Of a DNA stretch of 64,000 nucleotides, positions 26,695-37,759 are shown in pieces; within the stretch, counting starts at the first letter, position 1, and each line of letters opens with the position of its first letter. A program made the position numbers and the translations under genes. Origin of the DNA: Lateolabrax maculatus (lineage: Eukaryota > Chordata > Actinopteri > Acropomatiformes > Lateolabracidae). The notes under the pieces were generated by a model, which saw only the letters and a list, made by a program, of their open reading frames with translations, had not been told where the DNA came from and made no database searches. The stretch is taken from positions 4,058,001 to 4,122,000 of the forward strand of contig CM062208.1 in assembly GCA_031216445.1 (NCBI GenBank), written 5' to 3'.

Positions 26695-28330
26695 ATACAG
26701 ATGGACTCGGGCTGCTACACAATAATGTGAGAAGTCTGGTCTCGAAGTCAATCAGCTATCAATGTCAATGTTCTGATTGAGCGGGCAAATCCTGATATTT
26801 GAGTTATTTGTGACTCTTGGCTAAAAGAATCTGCCTCAGACTCTGATGTAGATCTTGGTAGATATAACCTTTTAAGAGCAGACAGAAAAGGGAAAGGTGG
26901 TGATGTGGCTATCTATGTTAAAACATGTTTACTGGTATCTGTACTAATCTCATCTTCTGCTCCAAAAGAGTCTGAATGTCTGGCTCAGTCAGGAAATCAT
27001 GGGGAAAACAACCTTGATGGGGGAGAACCAATGTCTGACAGTTTCGAAGATAATCTACTAATGTAAACCTGAGTCAATTAATTACTAAACCAACATGTCC
27101 TAATGCAAAACACAGCTCCAAATCTTCTCTGATTGACGTATTCATTAAATGCTCCAGAAGTATTCATCCAGTGGAATTTTAGTGATCATTACCTCTATTG
27201 CCTGTATTAGGAATGTGAATTTCGTATCACATCCAAAAGAAATTTTATGAACTTTGACAATCAGGGGTTATGACTTTTAATGTGTGTGACATAGACAGGG
27301 TGTCCCTCATAAGAGATCCAGACCTGGTCCTTGCATATTTTTCCAATACTTTTAATATTTTTACTGACAAATTAAATTAAATTAAATTACTAACTGAGAG
27401 GAATTCGGCATGGGCAAAAGATTGAAAAACTGGAACTGTTTCGGATCGGATTTTACTACGGTGATTAGGAAAGCTAAATTTGCATTTAATCTATATTCCT
27501 ACACATGACTGGTGGTAAGCCAGCTACATTTTGGAAAACAATTAAATCAATGACCTCCGCCCCAGCACTTACTGTCTGAGTCTGGTCCTATAAGTGACAA
27601 GGAGGTAATTTGTAATGCTTTTCATGATGACTTTATTAGTGCAGGCCATCTTTTTGACAGATTGAATCCAATAGATATCGCTGAATGGATTGGCCAGCAT
27701 CCAATTACATGAATCCTTGTAGTTTTTCTTTTAGCTTATTTTTCTCGAAATGGAAGTGGGTGACGCTCTATTAAAGATCAGAAAAAGTCCACTGGTGCTG
27801 GTATTCTGGACCCTGGTTCTGGTTTGCCGCTTTACTTATAGCCGGGCCCTTAATCTGTCACTTAGTTTGGGAATTGTACCAAAAATCTTCAAAACTGCTC
27901 ATGTGCTTCCACTTCACAAGGCTGGAGACAGTAGAGACCTTAACAACTGCCGCCCGATTTCCAAGCAATCCCGTTTATCCAGGACCCTTGAGTCCTTGGT
28001 AGGAATTGGGCAGTAATTTTAAATACTTTTCAATCTGGTTTAAGATTTGGTCACAGTACAGTATCAACTGCATCCCTTGTTATAAATTATACTGTCTGTG
28101 CTCTTGATAATGGGCAGCACTGTGCCGCTCTGCTCATTGACCTATCTAATGCCTTTTATACAGTTGATCACTCACTAGCCTCTGTTGGCCTAGATCAGAA
28201 CACCTGCCAGTGGTTTGAAAGTTATCTCTTAAATAGCACCCAATAGATTGTTGCTGACTCTATCCACTCAACTCTTCTGGAGGTCACTTAAGGTGTACCA
28301 CAGGGCTCGATTTTAGGACAAGTTTTTTAA
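26695..28330 (+). pseudogene. LINE ORF2 fragment: endonuclease and partial reverse transcriptase
   Basis: The protein would nick target DNA and copy the element's RNA into it. The endonuclease starts with LLHNNVRSLVSK, then ANPDI-stop-VICDSWLKES, then YNLLRADRKGKGGDVAIYV. The later LITKPT...SLIDVF segment is followed by SDH at 27181-27189, the catalytic Asp-His of APE-type nucleases. The linker DPDLVLAYFSNTFNIFTDK begins near 27318. Reverse transcriptase blocks follow: KTAHVLPLHKAGDSRDLNN and CRPIS at about 27890-27960, LIDLSNAFYTVDH near 28135 (motif A, first Asp kept, AFD changed to AFY), and GVPQGSILG at 28292. At least six frame changes or stops are present. The motif with the two adjacent catalytic Asp residues is absent. 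Confidence 0.85.
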
Positions 28331-29334
28331 ACTAGGGCAATTCAATTTCAGTATTTTCAGGCCAAGAAAGAATAAATAATACACTGATCACAGTGGCTAA
28401 TGCTCTTAGGTCTTACCGGCTTTTAGATCATGTACAGTTGTATGAACAGCTGTTTTTAAATGAATGAAAAGAGAAACTACATAGAACAGTTGTATGAAGT
28501 AAACACTGAAAAAACAGCATTTCATCAGCATCTTTTGTGGTATACTGCCAGGCAGCTGAATCCCCTTGTTTCAAGCTGCTGCTGGCTGTATCTTTAACAG
28601 ACAGATATAAGCGTGCTATCAATCTTCTCATCTAACTCTCGAGAAAACAGACATATTTCCCTAAATATCAAACTACTGACAAAAAATAAAACTTTACAAA
28701 CTTACACAACTTGGTAATACTTTAAGAAGTGCCCATTATTCTGCAAATGTTAATTTCAATTGTTAATTGTTTAAATTGTTTACTTTTAGATACATTTTCA
28801 CACCAGTGCCTTTACATATAACTTAAATTTCAGCAGGGCAACAGTAACTTTTCCTGACCCGACCGCTATATAAATAAGGGCAGGAGAAGTGAGTGGCTTT
28901 TATTGACTGACTGAATCAATAGTTTTAGATTGTGCATGTGTGAGATGAGGTGTGCAGCAAACAGACTACTATCTTCAGGGTCTTTGAGTTCCTGTGGTGG
29001 TAACCACATGAACCCAAGTGTCTAGCAGTCTCTGGGTATCATTTCCTGAGATACATCTATTTTTCAAGTGTTTCTTGCACTGACAGCAGGTGGGAGTTCT
29101 GTGTAACAAAGCTTTTGACTGACCGGTGGGTGTTCAGTATGCCTGAATACACGCTGGAGAAAGCCACTGTTGACTTTTCAATCATTTTCACTTTGTCCTG
29201 CAGAGCATAAAGTGGTTGTCAAGGGGACAAAAACACAAAGATGAGGAGGGGGAAAGAGACAAAAGAGGCAGAGATCTGCAGAGATGAAAGCTGAGCCATA
29301 ATTTACTGTAATCATAATAATTTAAGGAATACAT
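28331..29334. other. Non-coding gap between two LINE pieces
   Basis: No repeat or gene is recognised in this 1 kb. It does not continue the reverse transcriptase of the element on its left. Confidence 0.6.
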
Positions 29335-30085
29335 TTTATTATAGAGCATTCATGCATTGAATTAAGCTCAACGCGCTCTAAGCACAACTACATATAATGA
29401 CTAACAAAATCAGTGAATACAATACACTGAATATAAAAGAAACTTTAAGAACACATTTAATTAAATAGTAAGTGTCAAAGAATAAGAATAGGGAGATATA
29501 AGCTGTTGTCAAGATTAAATTTAATAGTTTATAAAATCCACATTCCCAATTTTCCTCCGAGGGTTTTAGATATGTCCAGTAAATTAGCAGTGATGAGTGC
29601 GTGACGGGGCATAAAAAAGAATATGAAATATGAACTGAGCTTTGGAGCTTTGTATTTGAGTAAAATAAGTTTAAGTGAATTCTTAAAGATACTGGAAGCC
29701 AGTGGAGCCTGGCCAAAACTGGCACGACATGTTCCCTGTTTTTTGTTTTAGTTGGCAGTCGAGCAGCTGAGTTTTGATTCAGCTGAAGTCTGTCAAGAGT
29801 TTTTTAAAGGGCCTGTGAATGAATATCACATTACAGTAGTCTAGCCTGCTTTAAATGAAGGCATCCTCTTTTTTTTGCATCAGTTTGGGTCAGGAAGGGT
29901 CAACCTTTGACAGCGTTTCTCAAATGAAATGATGCTGTTTTTTGCAACACTGTTGATGTGGGTCAGGATCTGAAATGACCCCTAAACTCTTCAGGTATTT
30001 AGGAATATATAATATTTCCATCATTGACTTAAGGTTTTATTACTTGAAGTGGGAACAGACAACTTTTCTGCTTTAACTCATCATT
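29335..30085 (-). mobile_element. LINE 3' end (C-terminal ORF2 and 3' tail), reversed
   Basis: On the minus strand the order is: a DPDPHQQCCKKQHHF-like remnant and DPS-PKLMQK (about 29975-29875), AFI-stop-SRLDYCNVIF (about 29860), QLLDCQLK, then PVLARLHWLPVSLRIHLNLF (ORF from 29725 leftwards). These are the blocks that normally follow the polymerase in L2/CR1-type fish LINEs. The stretch near 29335-29390 then gives GTGCTTAGAGCGCGTTGAG and ATGCTCTATAATAAAATG, the usual 3' hairpin and tail. Stops and shifts make it dead. The 5' edge near 30085 is approximate. Confidence 0.8.
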
Positions 30086-30245
30086 ATTTAGTAAATGTTG
30101 ATTGGCCAGTGCAATGGCTTCCCCTATGCAGTTCAGTCTGCCACAATGGCTCGATTTACTGCTCAAGGCATTCGCTCTACATGATCAGTAAGTAACACAA
30201 CCTGCTTACTTATTAATACTATTGGATGTTTTAGTCTGCCTGCCC

Positions 30246-30465
30246 TGTCACTACATTCACTTCACCTGCTGATCCCCACTCACCTGTTCCCCATTCCCTC
30301 ATTAGCTCTGTACTATATTTACTGGTCCACTTCCACTAGTTTTTTTTTGCCAGTTTGTCTTTGTGCCATGTGCATTAGCGGTCCAGCATGCTGATGACCG
30401 CCCATCTGTTTTTTTTTTTTTGTTCCCTGGTCTAACTTGGATTTTTGAGTGTTTGAACTGTGACA
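30246..30465 (+). repeat. LTR-like fragment
   Basis: The unit starts TGTCAC and ends GTGACA, the inverted TG...CA termini of an LTR. Inside are CTCACCTGTTCCCCATTCCC, CTCATTAGCTC, a TATATTTA box near 30312 and a downstream pyrimidine-rich part with GTTCCCTGGTCTAAC. This layout is usual for short LTRs of fish Gypsy-type elements. No target duplication is seen (TGCCC left, CTTAT right) and no internal coding region is adjacent, so it is at best a solo or truncated LTR. Confidence 0.5.
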
Positions 30466-30479
30466 CTTATGGCTGTCCC

Positions 30480-30800
30480 TTGCTTTAGACAGTAGCCAGG
30501 CTGCTAGTGGTTGAACTTGTTACCATGAAAATCATGAGGCTGCAGTCCATAATCCTTCGAGTGGTGATGCACAGCTCATTCATGTTGCTCCCCAGAGTCT
30601 GAACATTGGCTTAGCCCTCGCTCTTCCCCCGCCCTTGTTTGCAGTCTCGACGCCGCCTGTCAGCACTTCCGTTCGCTGGAGCCTTTGTTGTCCTGCCAAT
30701 TTCTGGAATGAACCGTGGATTAGCAGGACAACGATCAAGGAGTTGATAAGCAGTCACACTGTTGAATATTTGGAGTGATCCAGTTGTCGTCAAAAACTAC
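30480..30800 (-). pseudogene. Second LINE family, ORF2 N-terminal fragment
   Basis: On the minus strand 30793-30611 reads AYQLLDRCPANPRFIPEIGR, then ADRRRRDCKQGRGKSEG and a stop. Next comes ANVQTLGSNMNEL and RRIMDCSLMIF (30610-30525). This is the start of ORF2 in a common fish LINE group: an arginine/lysine-rich leader, then the first endonuclease block that usually reads ANVQSLxNKxDEL followed by DCN-L-F-ETWL. The ETWL block has been replaced by unrelated residues. It differs from the LINE at 26358-28330, which begins its endonuclease with NVRSL. Confidence 0.6.
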
Positions 30801-33465
30801 ACAAACAATAAGGCTACCTGGAAATGCTAGAGGGGTGTAATGGGGAAAAGTTGAAACATTGTCAATTGCAACTAAATAAATAATTACTGGTATACTGTGT
30901 TTTTAGAAATAATTCAAGCTACATCTGATTGACTTTCAAAATGGAGGAAAATGGTAAATCACATATACGTGAAAAGAGGATTCAATGGGCAGAAAGTCAT
31001 GAAAGTTTGGGATGTTCCCAACCGGCTGTACTTGAGATCTGGCCTGGTCTTCCCACCTTTTGCAGCAGTCTATTTTGATTATTTTCTTGGTTATTTGTTC
31101 ATTTTACCCTCAAACGCACAGAATTGGAAAGGACATATTGCTTCTCTGTGGCCTTTGAGTGCATAGATACTCAGTCACTTTAAAATCCTTAGAGCAAATA
31201 TCTTTTTCTGGCACACAAAGAGGTGATTCAAGAGTCCAGTAGAAATGGGGCAGAATATTGCAGCAGCCCCACTATTCCCAAACCTGCACTTCAACCCAGA
31301 GATGATGACCAGGGCCAACAGTGAGCTTGTGGATGTCAGCCAGAGAGGTCAGACCAGTCCCAGCGTATCTATCATAGCTGCCAGGCAGGTCAGTCTGTCA
31401 GATCCCCATGGTGAGCCGCCTTCCAGGATCAGAGGGGACGCTCCACTGCCTCTCTGACCCCTGAAGCCTCAAGGGGAAACAGCAGGATCTGACACTGTTT
31501 CAATGATCTGAACTCACAGAATATAATAAGTTAAGCTGAATGAAACCTCACAAGGTGAAGAAGAGTGTAACTGAAGGCCAAAGATTGATTGGAAATCACA
31601 GGGTTTTTAAACACAGAACTGTGGGCAATTTTCCGCAATCACATTAGGAATCATGCTTTGGAGTCCGTCTGTAAGAAACAAACTTTTCTGCATCTCTGTT
31701 ACTGACTACAGGTTGTGTTTTGTGAATCCCTGGTAATAACATGTAAAGGTGCGAGTCAAGCAACACTACTATGCTCGTCCTATTTGGACTGGATTTTTTG
31801 TTTTAGGGAGGTTGGGTATTTTTCTAACATTACCTGTGCTGGTCAGGGATTTTAATCCTTTCTGGAGCACATATGTGGGTCATTTTTAACACCCACCCAT
31901 TAATAATTACAGTGGAAAATTATTTATTTTATTTTATATTTTTTATTTCCTTCTAGCCTGGGGAACAGTTTTATTCTGGTCCCCCTCCCGTTCAGAAAGA
32001 TTTCCACCCGTCCTGAAACGTGTCGGGCCTATGACACCTAATATAGTGCAGGTTTTATACTATGACTGACAAAGGGACGCCATTTTCATTACCAATTTTC
32101 ATCACAAATTCAGTATTCCAACAAACCTCCCCTCCAACTCTTCCGTGCCCGCCTCGGGTGGCTTTTGTGGCTTTGTTCTGCTGAATTTCCATGTCTATTA
32201 CACACTATATCCTGTAATTTTCATGATGGTTAAAATGCTGTCCGGAACGATGAGCTAAATTACTGAATTAATTGCTAGTAAAGAGTTGATTCCCAACCTC
32301 CCCCTGCAGTGTTAATCCCATTCAAATGGAGATTTACACAATCGTGGTCTCATCCAGGGCAAGTATGTTCTTATGTGGCAAAAGCCAGTGATAAAATCAA
32401 AATCCATCAAATTATCCATAAATAAAAGCCTTAATGTTTGATAAGACTATTCATAATGATTCAACCACTGTTCCTCACACCTTCCCGCAGTCAGACAACT
32501 ACATTACAATGTACAGTGCAGGCCACAGTGGCTCTTATTGTAAATGCCATCATTCACAATTTTAGTCAAATGTACAAACCACAACCAAAACTGACTGTAG
32601 CATCACAATTATTGTGTCCATGTGTATTTCATCAGTGCGTCTGTGCACCAGTGTTCTAGCTTTCATACGGTTTTTCATTGATAACTTTCAAGGGTTTATG
32701 TCAAATCAAAAGGCAATATTTCACTTATTATAAAATTACATGACAACTATCTGACAGATTACATTTAAGGTCAAATCAATCTAATCTCATCTATCTATCT
32801 CAGCTAATTAGTTCCCTGTTAAATACTGTGGTCCCAAAAGAGTTATACTATTATAATATCATTACAACTCAATTCAGACATCTGCACATCTACAAACAAC
32901 CACAAAACACACACAACATAATTGGTGAAAATAAATAATTGTGAAATTCTGAATTTGTTCCAACCCCCCCGGCCCTGTCAATTACTGTGTGTGTGTGTGT
33001 GTGTGTGTGGAGAGCATAAAATGACATCCTCCAGTAGCCACAATATGTGCTATAATACAGCATAAACAGCTCATTCAGGCAAACAAGGTACATTACATTT
33101 TTCCCTATTACAAGCACAATCTCATCAAGCATTGCATGTTTCTGTTCTGTTCACAATGTGTTTATACAGACAGCCACAATGGCCAATTTGCCCTCAGAAA
33201 AGCCACAGAGCGAGCAGAGAGGATTGGAGTGTTTTACTTCGCCTACTGATATTTGAAGAAGTCCATCCTACACGGTGGCAAAGCGTTCAACAACCTCATC
33301 ATAACATTTCCCAACATACTTTGAGTTCTTCCACCACAGACTTAAATATCTTCTCCATCCTGTGCATGAATGCCGACTTGTCCGTCATTTTCTGCTCTGA
33401 CGCAGAATGTCTGTGCCTTCCAAAACCATTACAAATTACTGTTAACACAGAAAAACAAATCAGTT
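30801..33465. other. Non-coding stretch
   Basis: No gene recognised. A 70-codon frame at 31245-31457, GC-richer than its flanks, is noted in the findings. A (GT)12 tract lies at 32986-33010. Positions 32210-32400 look regulatory by site content only. Confidence 0.6.
32986..33010. repeat. (GT)n microsatellite
   Basis: Twelve uninterrupted TG units. The minus-strand frame at 32890-33132 crosses it and carries an artefactual run of His and Thr. Confidence 0.95.
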
Positions 33466-33469
33466 CAGT

Positions 33470-33900
33470 GATGTGGTACAATGGTTCAGGCACAACAACG
33501 ACTTGGTTAGGTTTAGATAAACATCGTTGTTTGGGTTCAAATCCGTACTTCCTTAAGGGGTAGAGGACCTTTGCTGTCATGGTTACAATAATAACCATGT
33601 GGTTAAGGTTAGGGACCCTATTGTGCTCACTGTTTCTAAAAAAGCAACGTTGATTGACGGTTGGAAACGGGAAACTATTAGCGGTCTCCCCTGTACATCT
33701 TTTGACCCTTCCATGAATCCATCATCCACTGCAACATCTTATCTTATGCTGACCTGATCACTCTATAATAACGTCACCTGACTTCCTCCTTTCGCCCCGA
33801 TCGCCAGATGGCTTTGTCACTTCAACTTAAACAGATGATATTTTGCAGAAACGACTGATTTTTACTTTTTATGGACTCGTTGGTGTGAAGACACAGTGCG
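33470..33900 (+). repeat. Dispersed repeat family A, best copy
   Basis: The left part has ACGACTTGGTTAGGTTTAG and GGGTTCAAATCC. The middle has GGACCTTTG, CATGGTTACAATAATAAC and GGTTAAGGTTAGGG (33566-33617). The right part has TTGATTGACGGTTGGAAACG and AGCGGTCTCCCCTG, and then AACGTCACCTGACTTCCTCC near 33770. The middle part matches the minus strand at 53455-53509 nearly base for base, and the left part resembles 25740-25800. No terminal repeats or coding capacity were identified. It may be a non-autonomous DNA transposon. Confidence 0.6.
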
Positions 33901-36900
33901 GTGGATTCCCTTCACTTGCAGTTTGAAGATACTAATTAAGAGCTTCCAAATCCACCTTGCTTCCCTTCAGTAGACTTCTGTGGGGAAGAGATGGCTGAAA
34001 CAACATAATACAAATGCAGTAAATGCAATAAGACAAAGTGGTTTAATCTTTTTTTATTTATTTATTAGAAGCAGCCTGAATAGCAGGAGAAACTTGCCTT
34101 TCCTCATTCACTAATATCTAGGTGGATCATTTGAGTTTTGTTGGCACCTGCCGTTCAACGCTTCTGACAGAATGCCCTCATCATCAGTCTGCCTCTTCTC
34201 CCTAACTTTCCCTATTTGCAAAACAATTACAATATGAGCTCTTGATGACAGCAGTGGGAGGGTTTCTGCCTACAAGACAAAAACAGTTATGTTCCATAAA
34301 GCCAGCCTGTGCTCACCTCAGCACATCACAGGTACAAATGGACCATTATGCTCGTGGAGCCCAGCGAACAAAGCACATGTTCAGCTGCCATCTTTACAAA
34401 ACTCACAGGGAGCCAATTACAGCAAATCCCCCTTCAACAATGCAGAACAGTACCTCGCTCAAAGCAGCTTTGCAGAGGAAGACTGAAAAGTCCAAGCCAT
34501 AATTAACATAAGCAACAGGTAAAATAATCTACGCTCTCAGAATTGTGAAAACACAGGCCGGATGATGTTTGAGATGCGTGCGTGTGGAAGAGATTGTTCC
34601 CCTCAGGTTTGAGAAACATTCCAGATGTGGAAACACCTGAGCAATCACTTTGGATTTTTCATTTTGCCTTTTAACAGTGACCAAACCCCGTGACTTCTTC
34701 ATTTTAATAGTCCGCTTATTTACAGTAAGTTTATGGGGCAGCCGTGGCTTATAAACAAAAATCACATGGGCTCAAAAATAGGTTTCCAACTCTGAGCTGC
34801 TGTTATCAGAAGTCTACAGCTCAATTCCAGTGTCTGCTTCAAGCCATTAGCACTGAACTCTCACAGCCTGAGTGATCGAGGATTTGGTGGACTTCATCAG
34901 GTCCTACTTAGAATATGCTCAGGCCCCCTAGGTTTGCATTGATCATACGTGACATTGATGAAGTTTAGTTAAATTATATTGAACCTCACATACTGGAGGC
35001 AATGTGAAAGTGCTGTGCAGCACAAGGATAGAGTGCCTGTTTTTTTTCCATCTACATGCCCAGATGGCTGTCTTACCCATCAGTTCATTGCAAAGATTTT
35101 TTGATTGATTGACTGATTTATCTAAGTGTCCCTTCACCACATGGTGTCCCGCCAATATAGGCTTAAAAGACACTACACAACAGCGCCAGGATAATGCCTG
35201 TGGCCCATTTTAATCCGAAACCCTTTCTTAGACACGAAGCAACAGTGAAAATTGACAGAACAACTCTGACTTGAATCAGTCACCTCATCTCAGCGTCAGA
35301 GTATCAATACAATCAGCCAACAAGTGCATGCTGAAGTGGTGGTGCCAGTGAGGTTCTTTCCATTGAGTTAATGGCAATCAATTCCCACTGACTCAAGAAA
35401 AGAGTCTCTAAATGAGAAGAGTTGATGGAATACCATGTGCAGAATAATAACACTATGTATGATGTGATAAAGTGGCGTGCAGTGCAACATATGTTCATCA
35501 GAGAACCAGCAACCCTTCATCTGACAGATGTCAAGTGATGCGTTTGTCACTCGTTCCTAAACGCTTGACAGCATGCACAGCTTTTATCTGTTTTAAGCCA
35601 CACTAGCAGCGTTGCCGTAGGGATGGCAATGTGTGTTAGTGATAAAGTCCTGCACTTTGTATGCCCGCCATCCCCCCCCCCCTCGACTCGGGTGCAGTAC
35701 ATGAATTTAGCGCTTCAATCACTCAAAAAACAAAAACAAAATCCAGCCAAAGGTTTGTCACCACAGTGTGATTTGGAAAACAATTTGAAACTATGTAAAT
35801 GTAATTTCTAGGAGACTGGGTTGCAATTAAGGAGGACTGAAGTTTCTGCTTTTCCCACATCAGAGTTGATTAAACACTGTTTTCCTAATGGTGCTTATTT
35901 TTTTTTAATGATCTGCCACAAGCCCTTTTTTTATAAAAGATTTTTCTTTAATTAAAAAAAGCGATTGCATCAAGAAAGATTTGAAAGCTTGTCTCTCAGC
36001 TGTTATCTGTCACTGCAACTTGTTGGATGAAATATGGTAGCGACGGTGTTTTCCTTTTTTATAGCGTCTTCAATTGAGTTTTCTGTGAAGTTTGATAAGC
36101 ACATTTATGCTCTGAAGGGGAAAATCCTTTTTTTTTTTTTTTTTATCTTAATGAGCCCATTGCCTTTCTTCTAGCGCCACCCTTAGGACAGTTTCCATTT
36201 TGAGCTCTACGTAAAACCAGTAAAGCTCTCATCAATCAATAATATTTCGTTATTTCAGCTTTATTTTTTCAGTGTCTTCTCAAACAATAAAGTATCTTTG
36301 AATTGGCAAATATTAAAGATGCTGGAGGTAGACAGGGTTATTTTAATTGTTTGCATAAAACATGACTCCTGCTTCAATTTTGTGCTCTTGGTAATAACTC
36401 ACGCTTGTGTTGTTGCTGTCCCACAGCTTGTAAATTGTGCATCTGTTTTATCACCCCACCGAGACTGCTGCAAATTTACAAGAAGATGGGACTTGTGAGA
36501 GGAGGACTATCTACCTCTGTAGGGTCTGTTTCCTATCTGTCCCTCAGGAAGCCATTACTGTGAACTAGCTCTGTTTATAGGGAGAGAGTCTCAATATGAA
36601 CGTAGCTGAGCTTGCTGGATAGGGCCGTGGTGAAATATGGTTTGACTGGTCTCCCAAGATAAAGACACAATTTTTCAAATTCATAGTTTTAACTCCTCTA
36701 AGGAGCACCTTGCTTTACATTTGCTGTCTGCATAACTGCCAAATGCCTGCAAGGTATTGTGAGGATATGAAGAATAAGTAAAGCAAGAGGAAACGCAATC
36801 ACAGATAGGTGAATACACACACATTCAGAGACTGAAATGTTCTTAGCCTAACAATTAAAATTGAAATATTAGTCTAGCTGTGCATTAGAAAGCATGTTTA

Positions 36901-37525
36901 CACGACCAGAGACAGCTACGTCTGCTTACAGTGGGACTGCCTGCTCCCATCCGTCAGCTCTGCACTCCCATTCGTCTTTTTAGTGGCCCTTTGTCAAAAT
37001 AAGGTGGCAATATGACTAACTTTGTTTGTGCATTTGTGTGAACACAGAGCCATTTCAGTAAGGAAGGCTTTCATTTAAAAGAGCACCTGACTACATAAAG
37101 GAAACGTATGAGAAATGAAGTGTTTTAACCATGAAGGTTTGATCTAACCGTGCATACTGTCGCTGTGATAAATGAGTTAGACTTTGAACTTTTTAATTTA
37201 AAAAGTGTAAATGTGCACTTTTTTTTTATTGTTTCTTCCATTCCTTACAAACATGTCTTAAATTAAGGTCACGTTGCATTAACACCAAACTAAGCACACA
37301 CAACTTTGCAATTTCCCAACAAAATGAAGCCATCAAGCCACAATCACCTCTTTGAAACACATCCTGCAACACATGATTTTGGCGTTCACAGAATCCTCTA
37401 TACTTCCAAAAAAGATTAGAGTAAAATTAGACTGTTGTCTCAGTTTCTTGATCCATTCCACACTCCCTTTTTTAGAAGCAACTTTATTAACTTGTTTCAT
37501 CAGAATTAAGCCAAGTGTGCATATA
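33901..37525. other. Non-coding stretch
   Basis: No gene recognised. At 34242-34506 all three forward frames are open for 65-86 codons, but none has domain motifs. Positions 35820-36200, rich in TTAATTAA- and TGATTAAA-type sites, look like a conserved regulatory block by composition only. Poly-T lies at 36128-36144 and poly-C at about 35672-35682. Confidence 0.6.
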
Positions 37526-37530
37526 CGTGT

Positions 37531-37610
37531 AGAACAGTGGCACAGCAGTTAGTACCGCTTCTCTCACTAAGAAGGTTCTGGGTTCAAATCCAAACTGGTG
37601 TTAATTTTCA
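37531..37610 (+). repeat. tRNA-derived SINE head
   Basis: An RNA polymerase III A box-like TGGCACAGCAGTTAGTA (37538-37554) and a B box GGTTCAAATCC (37581-37591) are separated by CACTAAGAAGGTTCTG. This is the head of a common fish repeat whose consensus reads GTGGTGCAGTGGTTAGCAC ... AAGAAGGTTCTGGGTTC. The tRNA-unrelated body is not recognisable after about 37610, so it is a fragment and probably not transcribed. Confidence 0.6.
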
Positions 37611-37759
37611 AGCTCTCCAGTTTTCTTTTCACACTCTAAAAGAGATGCCAATTAGATAAACTAGTGACTTCAAATTATAGCTGTTTCCCAGTGTCCTGCT
37701 TAATGTACACAGGACAGTATGTACAATATAGCCATAGTATACCAGTTTCACAGCTTTTC

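Larger units (their letters stand above)
26358..28330 (+). mobile_element. Degraded LINE (L2/CR1-like non-LTR retrotransposon)
   Basis: A 2 kb fossil holding, in order, the end of an esterase-like ORF1, an APE-type endonuclease, a linker, and the first half of a reverse transcriptase. It stops just after the GVPQGSILG block, before the catalytic ADD motif, so the 3' third is missing. It is broken by many stops and shifts. Clade assignment rests on the esterase-like ORF1 and on motif wording, and is inferred. Rex1 or another Jockey-superfamily clade is possible. Confidence 0.85.

Noticed and set aside
26358..30085. Twin-priming inversion joining the + LINE 5' part with the - LINE 3' end
   Set aside because: Twin priming puts the inverted 5' part on the far side from the tail. 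Here the tail end of the 3' piece faces the 5' piece across 1 kb of unrelated DNA, so two separate insertions are simpler.
33480..33550. GGTTCAAATCC as a tRNA or SINE B box
   Set aside because: The motif lacks an A box at the right distance and sits inside repeat family A. The same word at 37581-37591 does have an A box and was kept.
33132..33563. 143-codon plus-strand frame, longest in the window
   Set aside because: It runs into repeat family A at its 3' end, has no recognisable motif, and its length is within chance.
33601..33617. GGTTAAGGTTAGGG resembling telomeric TTAGGG repeats
   Set aside because: A single unit inside a dispersed repeat whose other copy has a different spacing, and no tandem array.
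34242..34506. Three overlapping forward frames of 65-86 codons
   Set aside because: Being open in every frame reflects few TAA, TAG or TGA words locally, not coding. No frame shows motifs.
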